A DNA stretch of 64,000 nucleotides from Xiphydria camelus (GCA_963678675.1 OY783192.1:506001-570000); one strand, 5' to 3'; shown: positions 49,210-61,131, numbered from the stretch's first letter. Made by a program: numbers and translations. The notes: generated from the letters alone by a model not told the origin.

Positions 49210-49656
49210 GGGTAGACCGAGGCGAATCGGATCATAAATCCATAATTCTTTGATCGTATTGAAAATGAGCATTTCGATCGTTCATACCCGCGTAAAAAAA
49301 GTACCTATAGCCAAAATATGACGGAAATCTGAGAAAAATTGAATCAAAAAAGTATGGCTACGGATCGTGTCCCAGACTTTCAGCCGGTAAACGATCCGCT
49401 CTTCGGGTAAAAGTCGAGTAAACTTTACTTTTCAGCCGATGTAAAAAAAATTGTCTCGCTGAAAATCTGGGATACGATCCGTAGTCATATTTTTTGGCTC
49501 AACTTTTCCCAGACTTTCGCCATACTTTAGCCATACTTTTTCTTTACGCGGGTATTACTTCATTCCTCTCAAACGAAGTAATATGAACAATCAAAATGTT
49601 CATTTTTACCATTTAAGAGAAATATAGATCTATGATCTGATCAGCCTCGGTCTACC
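49210..49656. repeat. Large foldback with perfect ends, carrying a nested MITE
   Basis: The outer ends ggtagaccgaggcgaatcgg and gatcagcctcggtctacc pair. Further in, aaaatgagcatttcgatcg pairs with caatcaaaatgttcatttt. The middle is occupied by the MITE at 49287-49552. The whole unit interrupts the right end of the family-9 element next to it, because tctcatag continues after it as ttgtgatatatgag. Confidence 0.8.
49287..49552. repeat. Nested TA-flanked MITE
   Basis: This 266-bp palindrome has ends cccgcgtaaaaaaagta and tactttttctttacgcggg, with TA at 49285-49286 and 49553-49554. The arms tggctacggatcgtgtccc and gggatacgatccgtagtca pair near the centre. Confidence 0.9.
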
Positions 49657-51565
49657 TTGTGATATATGAGCGATGGGTTTCCCATAAACTTGCACTCCGA
49701 GTGCAGCAAACGAATGATCCTCGCCTCGCGGATACGGCGTGGCCTGTAAGTGCAGTTTCACGCGCCTGCACCGCGCCGCGCCGCACGGTAACTAAATACT
49801 TCTTACTCGGCATCGCGTCTAAAGCCCCGCCGTCATCGTTCTTAATAAACCGCTCCCCCGGCGCAACCCGCGTGCAGAGAGCGCCTATCATACCCGCGCG
49901 GCGGTAGCGGCGAAGTCGAACGCGCTCGCGGAGCGTTTCGTGAAATCGAATCGCCTAGATTTTTGCGCGCCGCTCGCCGAGGCCTATACCTATATCGGTC
50001 TAGATTCGCGGTCGACCGGAAGCGATACGCCCGAGCCGACGCGCCCCCGAAGGATAATCGATCGAAGAAATCGAAGCGATATCCCAAATTAATCAGTGTT
50101 ACGTCCGTCGTACGTAACCCGAGTTCCTGAGTTTTCCGAACGATTCGCCCCCGATCGGCTCCTTCGCGAAACTTTCTAGCTCGCGCTCGAGCGTCTCTCC
50201 AGCCCTCTACTAGCACCGCGCGTGTGTACACAGGTCCCCAGCGTGGCAGCGAGCAAGGCTGAAGCGGGAAGCGAAGCGCGCAAAGGAGGGGGGGAATCTC
50301 ACGGCTGACGGCTGGCCGTGACTTTACTCAACTCAGGCCGGCACTCGGCCCGGCGCAACGCGTCAATGTAGAACGGTCATTGACTCCGTTGCCTGCTTGC
50401 GCTCGGTACGTACTCGGGTACCACTACTCGCTCTTCCATACACACAGGGTTCCACAACCTCCGCTCGCGCGGTGGCTGCGGCGCGAGGAGAGGTGGGACG
50501 TCCTGTATAGACGAGCGATTCGCGCGCGCGCGTAATACTTTAGAGTTTAGCCACGATTAGAGGCAGGCCGCGTGCCTTCGGAGAGAAGGAGAGAGAGAGA
50601 GAGAGAGAGAACCACGTCGTCCGATACTTTTGCGTTCCAAATCGGCCTGAGGCCTCGCGCGAGTCCGCGACGCTCGGACGGGTACGACGTCGACGCGGCA
50701 GGTGGGAAACTCGCGCGGCGGCTGTACGGCGCGACGCACCGAGAGACACCCTGTACAGCGATCGACACGGAGTCGGGGTCCTGCATGCGTGGAATAACTT
50801 GGGGACTGATGGGGATCCGTGGTCGGAGTCGGGATGCGGTTGTGGGGGAGGAAGAGGGGGTGGAGGGCCGAGAGGGGAGCGGAAGGACTGCCCCTCGGAT
50901 GTACCTATAGATACGGCGCAGGCCACGCACGGCGTTCGTGTACGTGTCGTGGTCGCGCGTGTGCGAGCGCATTTGCATGCGAGGTACCTTTAACCAGACT
51001 CGCGGGAGACGACACGCTTTTTGGTATGATACGCGCTGCGCGTGCAGCTATGGGTGACTATATTGCTCGGTGTGCAGAGGACGTCCCATTCTCGTAAGAA
51101 GTTCGCAGTGAATCGAACGCGAGTAGGGGATTGTCGAGTTTCTTGATGTATATGAGGTATTCGCCCAAGGAGGAATGGCTTTTGCTCGACCCTTCGAGAG
51201 GTTCGAGAGGAGAACGGGGAAGGACAACCGTGCATCGAGAGAGGACAGAGAATATAGGCACGGTTCTTATGAAAATAAATTATTTCGATTATATAAATCT
51301 CAATAATCTTCTTTCGACATTATTTCCTCAAAACTCAACCGAATTTATTACGAACACTGTTAGATCGCTCTTTCTTATCCCTTCATAATGCTCAAATGAG
51401 GAAAGATTGGTTATTTTTTTTTTTCAAATAAAGGTGTCATTAAAATCCACTATTTTGGAACATCTGATTGGATGATAGCGCTGAGTACACCTTTATGACA
51501 GAGCCATGGGACTCTATCGCGCGACATTCGTTACACGGTCGCGGAGTTGGCGGTTGCTTTGATCG
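49657..51565. other. CpG-rich block, no gene seen
   Basis: GC-rich DNA with a (ga)n at about 50583-50609. A short motif cgtaatactttagagtttagc (50532-50552) recurs in diverged form near 52735-52756. No coding feature is supported. Confidence 0.4.
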
Positions 51566-51692
51566 CGATTATCTCACTACCCGTGAACTTTTGGCCTAAA
51601 TTGGTGTGATACTTTTTCAAAGATTACACCTCGATCTGTGAAAAGTCTTATAACAATATCGATCGAAAGTTCACAGGTTACGAGATAATCAC
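51566..51692. repeat. Family-9-related foldback
   Basis: The arms gattatctcactacccgtga and tcacaggttacgagataatc are inverted, with aacttttggc opposite cgaaagtt. It is a short relative of 59941-60079. Confidence 0.7.
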
Positions 51693-52354
51693 GGTATAAG
51701 TGAATGTCGCGGTGTACAAGCGGAATTTCCCATCGCTGTTCTGCGGTTTTGTGATGCTTATACACACATCTCCGTCTATAGGTCAATTCTAACGAGACTC
51801 GCATTGGACACGCCTTTTTGCCGCGAATTAACGGACCGCCTACGCAAATGAGTAACTATTATAGAACCCGGCAACGGACTTTTTTTGATTTGACGCGCTT
51901 GATTAAACAATTAAACGGTTCCCTGCCATTCAGAACGGATGAATAATAGAACACCGCTGTAAGAAGTCTGCGGAGAATTTGATAGTAACTGGACTCCGTC
52001 GAGCCTCTCGTTATAGATACGGAAGATGGCGTAAATATGAGCTGCTTATATAGGAGTTAGCCTCTGGCTGCGATATAAACCACGGTTAAGTCGAGGAGCC
52101 GTCTCTCGTTAGCCCACGTATTTCCACTGTCTCCTCTGTGTGCTCTGTATAAAACTAATTCTCACCCTATGTTAAAAATAAAATATTCTTCCCACCGAAT
52201 AAATATTTATTTGCTCATCTCACCCACTAAATAATTAATTCGATTCAAAATAAAATAAATATGTTCGTGGCACTATTCACGTCGACGGTTACTTGGATCG
52301 GTCAATTATATTTCTCAGTGTAGTGGCTCTGGTAAAATAAACATACCTATACTA
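51693..52354. other. No gene seen; includes a repeat-derived stretch at its right end
   Basis: About 52155-52322 ends gtcaattatatttctcagtg and resembles 45700-45840. The rest is unique-looking and non-coding. Confidence 0.4.
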
Positions 52355-52575
52355 CACTGAATAAAAAATCGCTCGATTTAACTTAATTTTGACGCTACGG
52401 GCGGCCAACTAAATATATAGTTATCTCAACAAATACGTGGTTCGAGCAACTTAAATGTAATTGAAGTAACTAAGTACTTAGCTGCTTCGACTAAATATTT
52501 ATTCAATTAACTATATATTTAGTTAACCGCTCGTAACTTCAAAATTTAGTTAAATCAAACGATTTTTGTTCTCGT
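52355..52575. repeat. Family-8 MITE copy with preceding TA
   Basis: It starts cactgaataaaaaatcgctc after a TA. The arms aactaaatatatagtta and aactatatatttagtta are perfect inverted repeats, and cgatttaacttaattttg pairs with aaaatttagttaaatc. Confidence 0.85.
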
Positions 52576-53554
52576 TATATTCAAAGACAAAAAAAAAGTG
52601 TTTACTCCCGCATCGCAAAGAGAAACAGTTACAGTAACCGACGGATAATTCTAATCGCTACCGTATCGCGCTGATAGTTACTTCGACGACACCCAGTATA
52701 CAGACGCCAGTCGGAGGAGGCACCTCTGGCGCCGCGTAATACTTCGGAGTTTAGCGCATAGAAAAGAGAGAATCGTCTATGGTGCCGCGCGCAGTTTTAC
52801 GGACCCCCGTGGTTTGCTTCGTGTGGTCACACCACCCCGCGGGATAAGTAGGCAGCGCACAATCAGCGTCCCCGTGAGTCTTTCACGATTCCGCCGAGGA
52901 GAGGACGCGCCGCGAAGGAGGCGCGCGCGCGCACGCGTTGGATCCGCGTCGACCAGCTGCGCCGTCGCGCCACAAGGCGCGTATTCGATTTAGAGGTGCG
53001 CGTACGGTCATCGTTACGGTAGCGCGTGATACTTTACACGCGGTGTACCGTGCGACGCGCCGTCATCGCGTATGTATAGGTACGTCGCGCTCGCCGCAAA
53101 ATTGCAGGACGTTCGTTCGCGCCATTTTTGCGGAAATTGACGCTGCGCGCCGCGGGTGTACGGTACTTTTCGCGATAAGCCTCTCTCGGCCGCGCGCGAA
53201 GTGAGGTTGGGAGGGGGCATGGATCGGCGCGCCTGGCCCCGATCGATTTTTTCTTACGTACCCGCGCGACACGGCTGGAAATTTTACGCGGGGTTGCGCG
53301 TGTACGGTCATTTTTCTTTTCCAGGCGAGGAGGGAGAGACGAATCTTGAAATATCGCGGTAGAAATTTTTTCTTTGCAAATTTTTGCAATTTTTTTCCCC
53401 CGTACATTCTGCTTGCTCGTCATTTTGTTCGAAGATCGTTTAAAATTCGACTCCTTTCGCAATGAAAAAATCTATAATTTCATAGGTAAGTACCTACATC
53501 GGGGGAATGCGTCAAATAGTTTCGCTTTAAATTTGTTTATCAATTCGGTTTTCT
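52576..53554. other. CpG-rich block, no gene seen
   Basis: GC-rich sequence with overlapping chance ORFs on both strands. No domain or splice pattern is recognisable. Confidence 0.4.
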
Positions 53555-53870
53555 CACAAATTTGTGTTATTGCAGTTGCGAAAAATTTAGACAAAATCAT
53601 TTTACCCTGTATTTTTTAATCTTTCATTTCGGCTTTATTTGAGTTGGAAAACGACATTTTGAAATGCAGCCACGTCATCGTATTGTAAATCTTTCTCGCA
53701 ATTTTTGCTTGGCATAAGTACGTCTCTCTAGCGGTTTCGATAACGTCACAACGCGTTGAAGAAAGAAAAGCGCTTATAACTGCGAACAATTATTTTTCCG
53801 GACATTTTCTTTTCGCATGATATTAAATATTTATACAGATTAAAAATTGAATTTATAAATATGAATACTT
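53555..53870 (+). repeat. Copy A of a diverged segmental duplication
   Basis: It shares gcttggcataagt(a/g)cgtctctctagc, cgtcacaa and gcgaa(c/t)aattattttt with copy B at about 56085-56335. The stretch aaaatttagacaaaatcatt resembles 55418-55440. The orientation is the same and the spacing about 2.5 kb. Confidence 0.7.
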
Positions 53871-54534
53871 TTTTATGAGAAGACCGAATTCTAAATATAG
53901 AAACTACTTATTCCACCTTCGAACTTATTTCCAGATTTGCTTCGTTCTCTCCAACAGCCCAAAAATTATGCAGTTACCTACATTTTTCATTTTGCGCGTT
54001 TCCGAAGCAGAAATCAAGTTTCGAAAAGAAAGGCTCAAATCGGGGCGCACCGAGAACGAGCGCGAGGTTCGGCTCGACTGCAAATTTCCCATTCCCCTTC
54101 AATTAAGACCATTACTGCCGGCAACGCGACCGCGAAGTTCCTCGACCGTCTCCGCCGCGCGCGGCGAGCGGAAGAGGAGGCATACGCGCGATCCTCCGGA
54201 AACGAGGAGAGTCGCGCGCCGCTCCTTTCGACTCGCGTGTCCCTTTCGAAAAGTGCAATGACCGCTCCAATAAATCGGCCTCCTCTCCTTCCGCGCGCCG
54301 CGGCCTACCACACGCATCCCCCACCCCGAAATAATTACATATACCCGAGAGTTTGCAACGACCGCGGCTATACGCGAACCGCGGTCCGCGGATACCGTTA
54401 TGTCACATTAGTAGGCACCTGCAGGCGTCATTACCCTCGCCTTTCCGCGTGCCAATCTCAAAACTGTCGCCGAGAGCCGAACGCGTCGGGGAAATCTCGC
54501 GATTTTCTCGACAAGCGCGATTTGTTTCGATTCG
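53871..54534. other. No gene seen
   Basis: AT-rich, then CpG-rich after about 54040. The 249-codon open frame at 53937-54686 runs into the adjacent MITE and is not credible as a gene. Confidence 0.4.
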
Positions 54535-54786
54535 CCCAGGCGGAGAAAAATTGTATATATTATGTATACGACCCATATTATGTGGTTTTGGTCATACAAT
54601 ATGGATTATACGATTCCTATATGAACCATACACAGACCACACATATGGATTATACAATGATTCGAAAATCTATTTATTTTATCTAATCCCTATATGATTA
54701 ATATAGAAATTATATATAATCCACACATATATGACCAAAACCACATATGGATCATATACAAATTATATAGAATTTTTCCGCCTGGG
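54535..54786. repeat. 252-bp foldback element with CCCAGGCGGA ends
   Basis: The ends cccaggcggagaaaaattgt and tagaatttttccgcctggg are inverted. Inner arms include atgtggttttggtcata, pairing with tatgaccaaaaccacat. Its ends are unlike the other families here. Confidence 0.85.
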
Positions 54787-54938
54787 TAGTTATTCTAATC
54801 AAAATACTGGTGTGTTGAACTAAATTTATTTTTGGCAGTATAATCAAACACACAGATGGAGGATCCATATTTCACCAAATGGTTTAATCATCATCTCCAG
54901 GATTTTAGTTAAATTGACCAAGTTGTTTTTCTCAGTGT
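54787..54938. repeat. Family-1 MITE, truncated, reverse orientation
   Basis: It ends aattgaccaagttgtttttctcagtg and contains gaggatccatatttcacc, both family-1 features in reverse orientation. The left end is missing where it abuts the 54535-54786 element. Confidence 0.75.
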
Positions 54939-55489
54939 ATTATTGGCCACCGCGATACTCGATATTCTCGACACGTTCGATCGTTGAATTTATCGTAACG
55001 GCACGAAGGGAAGAATTTTTTTTTCAAGGTCGATATTACTTTTGCGTCGCGTAGGAGCATCGACTGCGAACTCGCGACTTGTCGCCTCGGCCGCGCGCCG
55101 CACGCGGCGAACGTGGGCCGATGCGAAGATGGATCGAGGCGCAGGCGGAAGTGCGAAGGGGAAAACGAAGGAGACCGGCTCGATCGTACATCGACGCTTC
55201 GCGCTAGCCGAAGAATTTTCTCCATCCCGCGCGCCTTGGTCTATAGTCCCTTTCGGGAAACTCCCGCGCGAGGGTGCGTCAAGGAAACTCGGGGTGGAAG
55301 AACATTTCGAACGAATGATCTTTCCTATATGGCGAGGAAATTGTATTTTCCGCTCTGTATGATGTTCGCATAATTCGATTTTAACAATAATTTTTTCTAT
55401 TGCTAATTCGAAAAATTTGGATAAAACTACTTATCCCGTATTTAAAAAATTTTAATTTTTCGCCTTATTTAAGCTGCGCTATAAACAAA
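54939..55489. other. No gene seen; CpG-rich then AT-rich
   Basis: About 55385-55470 resembles 53555-53640 and is the left part of duplication copy B. The rest has no recognisable content. Confidence 0.4.
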
Positions 55490-55660
55490 TTTGTATTAAA
55501 TTTAACTGTATATAAAGCTTTTATCCAATACATAATTATGAAAACTAATATACTCCATTATGAAATCTATAAGGACTATTTCATGAGGAAATATATTAAT
55601 TTTCATAATTATGGAGTATATTAATTTTCATAACCACGCATTGAAAAAGAATTGTAGGAT
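55490..55660. repeat. Family-4 MITE copy, interrupting duplication copy B
   Basis: It shares taaagcttttatcc, attatgaaaactaatatac and the hairpin of gaaatctataaggactatttc with the copies at 38661 and 40383. It lies between two pieces (55385-55470 and 56085-56335) that match a single continuous stretch at 53555-53870. Confidence 0.7.
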
Positions 55661-56084
55661 TATAGGGTTCAGAAATAACCAGAGATGAAACGTCTAATTC
55701 ACTCTTAACGTTTATTCAAACTCTTGACTCTACTGCAGTCAGAAGGTACGTATTCTCAACACAGAGATTTGTCGAAGACTCTACGTTAAAAACTCGACGA
55801 TTGACGACTACTCGTATACCTAGGGATCAGAGTGGTGGCCACCCCATGAGCCATCGCCTCGACTCTCCGGTTCTCGCATGGTTAAAAAAACTTTCACTGG
55901 AAAACCCGGTAAGAACGTTTTCCCTTTTTAAGCACTTTCGAGAAAGAGCTATAAAGTAATAAATTGTCCCTTCTCCGGATAGGCAAAAATAAAAATACAA
56001 AGGTAGAGTTGAATTTTGAACGAAAATAATTTTAACAGGAATCCAACAAGAACTTTATATAGAGGTATATTAAAAATACGCATT

Positions 56085-56335
56085 TTTTACAGTGTCGAAA
56101 ACGATATTTAAAAATGCAGCTATACGTCATCGTCTAGTAAGACTATCTCCCTCGCACTCGTTGCTTGGCATAAGTGCGTCTCTCTAGCTTTTCGATGACG
56201 TCACAATCTCGTAGAGAGAAACGCACTTGTGACTCTCTGCGAATAATTATTTTTTCAGGCCGTTTCTTTTTCATTTGTTATCGAATATGTATACGGACGA
56301 CAAAATTAAATTTAAAAATGTGAATATTTTTACAC
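56085..56335 (+). repeat. Copy B of a diverged segmental duplication
   Basis: It matches copy A at about 53640-53870 over most of its length with many substitutions. 55661-56084 between the family-4 MITE and this segment has no recognisable content. Confidence 0.7.
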
Positions 56336-56450
56336 GTCAACGTCGAATTTTCCGAGCTTCGGCTGAAGCAATTCAATGGTTAAAAATCCATTTGGTCTTA
56401 ATCGAAGAAAAAAAAAAGAAACGGGGAGTCTCTTTACTGTTACAGAAATA

Positions 56451-56579
56451 CATATGAGGAGCACAGTTCCAAAACTCATTTAGTCCATTCGCAGTTTGTC
56501 TTATAATCGCTAAACTATTAGCAATTATAGGACAAACTGCGAATGGACTAAACGAGTTTTGGAACTGTGCTCCTCATAT
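56451..56579. repeat. Near-perfect 129-bp palindrome
   Basis: Left arm atatgaggagcacagttcca and right arm tggaactgtgctcctcatat pair. They extend through aaaactcatttagtccattc and gaatggactaaacgagtttt, then cgcagtttgtc and gacaaactgcg, with only one obvious mismatch. The loop is about 35 bp, and it is itself partly palindromic (aatcgctaaactattagcaatt). The high arm identity indicates recent origin or ongoing conversion. Confidence 0.92.
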
Positions 56580-57032
56580 AGCTACGCACCGCCGAGTGAA
56601 TGTATAGCATCGCCGCGATCGTACATTATCCTCCGAGGTTCCGTTGGTCGCCGCGGTTCCCTCGCGCCGAAAGCCGAAGAGGAGGTTTTGCAACCGATTT
56701 TTTGTCCGCAAAGTGGGGGAGAGAGCGATGCCAACGTGGCACCGTTATGTCATATTAGGAAATACGTGTGTTTAACGGTGCCCTGCGGAGCGCCGCTTCT
56801 CCTCGTTCGTGCCTTCTCATTGAGGGCCCGCACCGGCGCGCGCGCGCGCGCGGCTGCGGTATACGATATCTTTCTCGCATCTCGGGTCGCCGTTCCTCTC
56901 GCGCGCGAGAAATCACGCGACCCGAAGGTTCGCTCCGTCGTGTCGCCAACGGGGCCAAAAAAAATGGCGAGCGGATCAGCTGTGAAGGAAAGAATAATTT
57001 ACGAGGAAGGAGTTTTTTTTTAAATTCTCTCA
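56580..57032. other. CpG-rich block, no gene seen
   Basis: GC-rich DNA with a (cg)n tract near 56840. Open frames are chance. The stretch ccgttatgtcatattagga resembles ccgttatgtcacattagta at 54397, another trace of the local duplication. Confidence 0.4.
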
Positions 57033-57243
57033 CACTGAGAAAAATAACTTGGTCGATCTAACCAAAATCCTGGAAATAATGACCAAACCGTTTGGTAAAA
57101 TATGGATCCTCTCTTCATCTGTGTGTGTTTGGTATAACCGACCAATTTTTCATTAGAATAACTAAATGTTTAATTGGAATAACTAAGCACGTCCAGCTAG
57201 ATGCGTTTTGTCACACATTTTGACTAAATTATTTTTACTTCAA
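57033..57243. repeat. Family-1 MITE copy
   Basis: It starts cactgagaaaaataacttgg and carries the family motif atgaccaaaccgtttggtaa and tatggatcctc. The right end, actaaattatttttacttca, is diverged. Confidence 0.8.
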
Positions 57244-58701
57244 TGCATTATTCTTCCCTGTACGCGTCTCGATGTTAATATTCGTCCTTCTCGCCCTCGT
57301 CTCCGCGGAGTCATAGGCTTCGACGCGAAACGGGCACGCGACCCGAAGAAGCTCCACCGGCGGATGACGCCGTTTCCCCGCCGCGCCTTATCACACGGAT
57401 GCGCATTTACGCGCGGAACACGCGAAGGAAACGATAAAACGGACTCCCGTCCGTACGGTGTACACGAGACAATCGTATACGCGACCCGTGTATAGTACTG
57501 TACGCGCGACGAGAAGTAGTTACTCAGGTTTATTCGATAACGGACGACGCGGCCGGCGCGCGCAACCGTCTAGTATAGTTGCAGTTGCAGCCGATGTCGA
57601 GTTATCGCTCGGCTAACCGCTCTTTTTTCATTTCCAGCTCCTTTACGACCTCGACTTTGGCTTCGCGCGGCACCGTTACCCACCTCCCTCCGGTGGCTCG
57701 CACGTGTTTACGGTGCGCTGCCCTCCGCCGCTGCCGCTTCCTTCGTTTTTCCTCCGAAAGGGAAGAGCCGGGCTGCGGGTTTCTCACTCTCCTCGCGCGC
57801 GGGACCTAATTTCCCGCGCGCGTACGCGGGAATCGACGCGGGAGTGCGCGTCGAATAAAAATCGTCGGGGCGCGCCCCCGGGAGATTTCAAGTGCGCGTC
57901 GATGAGCCGCGTTACCGCGCGCGCGTGCAAAATTTTAAATCCCGCGTCTCTCTCTTACGCGAGTAATGATTTTTTTGCTCGGCAGTACTCAAGTCGATCA
58001 CATTCGTTGGATGGCTGAATTAAGACGCCGCCGCGTGTGGTATATCCACATTCGATCGCGATGAAGGAGCAATTATATCCTTTTTTCCTTCTCGCACGTC
58101 CCACGGACACCGAAATGTGTGTCTTTTTTGCGAGGTTAACACTCGTTTCTACGCGTGTTTTTCCCCTTCTCCCCGTTCTCTCACCTCCCCTCGTTTCGGA
58201 GAGAGGCGCGTATAGTACGCGTCAACCTACATAGGCTATCCACGACTACGCGGTCTTCGGTAGGAACTCTATTACGGAGGAAACGACGTTGTGAGAGGTA
58301 CCTTCTAGATGGATCTGGAGATCGATGCAATTGCAATGAGAGAAAGGCTTTCGGAAAAAGCGAGATGAATCTACATACAGGAGCATTTTCAGACGATAAT
58401 CGTCGATAACAACGATTAGCGGTCGGTAATCGATTTCAAAATGTATCTATAGATATAGATTTATACACCGTAGAGAGTAAAATTGGGATAGAGGCCCCAG
58501 TTTCTATTTAACTCTTTGAACCCGATTATCCCAACGCAGTGGAAATATACACAAAATATAGAGTATGTAGTTTTTTTTATAGGAAAGATATGGAGAAACA
58601 TTTCTTGTTTAAACTTTTTTTCGATATCTGCAATTGATTTCAAGATAATCAATTTTGAGCTTGCTCTTCAATCAGAGCATCTATCCCACTTTTGTCATAT
58701 A
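57244..58701. other. CpG-rich block, then AT-rich DNA, no gene seen
   Basis: 57290-58260 is CpG-rich with overlapping open frames. The rest is AT-rich. Nothing is assignable. Confidence 0.4.
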
Positions 58702-59186
58702 CGCCCTTGTGCAAATTAATGGAACCAAAACATTTCTGTTTCACACAGTCCTAATTTACATGAAACTAAATTTACCATTTATTATTAGTATCATCACCTT
58801 TCATCTTAATTAATATTTCAATATTCTTTCAGGCATAGAGTCGACAATTTCTTCTAATTATTTTTCAGTTTTTCATCATAAAACCACACGAAAGAAAAAT
58901 TGTTTTGTTCTATTGTAATAATTTTACAAAGATGTACAAATCTCATTAAAATTTATATACCCCTTTTTCATTAATTTATAGAATTAAAACATTTTTTTAA
59001 TGTGATTTTAAACGAAAAATTGAAAGATAATTAAGAAAAAGCTTGTGGACTGTACGGTAAAAAGAATTGACATATTAATTAAGATGACAGATAGTTATAT
59101 TAACAATAAGTTGTAAATTTCATTTCATATAAGTTAGGAATATATGAAATAAAAATATTTTGGTTCCACTAATTTGTACATGGGGG
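58702..59186 (-). mobile_element. Deleted Tc1-like element with a transposase C-terminal trace
   Basis: Inverted ends cgcccttgtgcaaattaatg and ctaatttgtacatgggg, extended by gaaccaaaacattt and aaatattttggttcc, are flanked by TA at 58700-58701 and 59187-59188. On the minus strand near 58822-58860 a reading frame gives LEEIVDSMPERI. This corresponds to the conserved SMPRR-type C-terminus of Tc1-family transposases. The rest of the transposase is missing or scrambled, and the 485-bp unit is far below the usual 1.3-1.7 kb. It is dead but recognisable. Confidence 0.75.
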
Positions 59187-59649
59187 TAAAGTATCAATAT
59201 TGCGTACCCATAGATGTACCGAACCCCTCGTATATATTATACCTCTCTGCACCTCTATAAGTTCTCTATAATTTATACCTACCTGTAACACACAACACGT
59301 ACGCGTGTACAGGTCGATCCGTTGATCGATCTGGATTGCTTTTTCGACGAATCGAGGGAGACTCTGGGATCTTTTCCAGCCAATTATTTTTCATAATCGC
59401 CCCACGATTACCTTCCTTACTGATAGGCGGACGAGCCCTAGACACGCGAGCCCACTCACACGAGGTGAAGAGCGAGACCCGTTACCTAACCCAAGTTGGT
59501 ACCTAGGTGACTTAGGTGTGGATGCACTATATGGACATCATATGCCTGTAGGAACAGTTTTCCAACGAGCGTCGACATTGCTTCGTATGGCGTCCTCTTT
59601 CTTGGAAAGACTTTTAGGTGAAATCGACGACATACTTTTGTCAAGATTA
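59187..59649. other. No gene seen
   Basis: Unique-looking sequence; the open frame at 59518-59760 runs into repeat DNA and has no motif. Confidence 0.4.
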
Positions 59650-59900
59650 TACATGGAAAAAAATGATTTTACAGTTTTAACAAAACTAGATTTCACTGAG
59701 AATTTGTCTTACCATCGTGACAAAAATATTATCTGTGGCAGCAAAAGATGTGTCCAATAATAGAGTAGGTACCTACAAATATTTGCTGGGGTAACAAATA
59801 TTTTTACCGAAAAAAATTTCACTGCGATTGTGCAGTTACAGTTGTTATTATTGAACAAATATTTTGCTACCACAAATAATACTTCTAAACTGCTAAGATA
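59650..59900. repeat. Family-3 MITE, partial copy
   Basis: It shares tggaaaaaaatgattttaca, aacaaaactagatttc, cgtgacaaaaatattatctg and atgtgtccaataatag with the intact copy at 26436-26730. The right arm is degraded. Confidence 0.75.
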
Positions 59901-59940
59901 ATACAAGGAGTTCACAGTTTCATTCTCGCTCTCTCCACTG

Positions 59941-60079
59941 TAATCATCGGTATCTCGTCAATCGTGAACTTTTGACCCACATCGATATAGAACTTTTTTG
60001 TAGATCGGATTCTAATCTTCAAAAGAGTACTCTACACATTTCGGTCTAAAGTTCACAGTTAACGAGATAATCGTGATTG
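59941..60079. repeat. Family-9-related foldback
   Basis: The arms taatcatcggtatctcgtca and taacgagataatcgtgattg are inverted, and atcgtgaacttttgacc pairs with ggtctaaagttcacag. It is related to 51566-51692. Confidence 0.7.
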
Positions 60080-61060
60080 AAGAAAAGTCGAACATAGAAC
60101 GAATTCGATCACTTTTCGAGGGGCCTTCGACGTACGCTTCGCAATGCAAAGAAGTCCCCCGATTCTCTCGACGATCCAACCGTAGGTACCTATTCGAACG
60201 ATCGCGAATATATCGCGCGACCAAACAAGAGAGTTACGTACGCGCGAGTATCTCAAGCGTACAACAAGTCCGATCGTTTCCGAGATTGCGTCACGATCGC
60301 GGTGATTCGAATCATAGTTCTTTCCCGCGCTAATTCGTTTCATTAAGAACACGCGCGTATCGCGCACGTCCGTCGCCGCGTCACATATCGAGAACCGGCT
60401 CAACGTGCGACACCTGTCATGCATCCATCGTAATACGGGCGTCGATTGACGACCGACTATATATCAATTAAACTCTCATTACCGCGACCTTGCGCGAATC
60501 TGCGTTCGCGACCGCGGCCTGCGCACATTTCCTGGCACGTTGCACGTTACGCAACTCGCGCGAGGGACTCGGCGCGCACGGCAGGAGGATCGCGCGCGCG
60601 CCGCTTCCAGAGAGTCACGGTCGAACCGCGCCACGCCGCCTCGGGCCTGTCTTCGCGCGTACTCGCCGTCGCGTCTCTCGCGCGTCGAGGGGAAAAATTG
60701 CGAAAAGTCGATCGGATCCGACGACGACCGGTTCTCGCGCCGCTCCGCGCGCGCGACCCGGAAGAGGAGGTCGATGACGCTCATCCTCCGCGCGCGCGTG
60801 ACGTCGGGATACGCCGGTTTTCGCGCGCGTTTCTCCGCGACGTCACCGGAGCCGCGCGAAACGATGTCGTGACGGAGCGCGGCGCACTTTCTGACGCGGA
60901 AGGCGCTCCAGAAAATTCGAGGGCTTTCTATGGAGAATGCGGTAGCCGGAGAAAGGGTGCGTCGAACTTGCGCGTTGATCCTTCTCGGAGGAGTTATTAT
61001 TTCCTCGGGTCGCGATATTCGTTCTCACCGTCACGGAAAAGAGAATTTTGTACAGAGTAC
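60080..61060. other. CpG-rich block, no gene seen
   Basis: Very CpG-rich, with several overlapping long frames, including one of 250 codons at 60446-61198. Arg/Ala/Ser-rich translations in all frames show this is compositional. Confidence 0.4.
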
Positions 61061-61131
61061 TCAATGAGTGGAGTAATTAGTGATAGTTTACATAGCAGAA
61101 GTTGTCCTCGGGAGCGACACAGCACAGAGTA

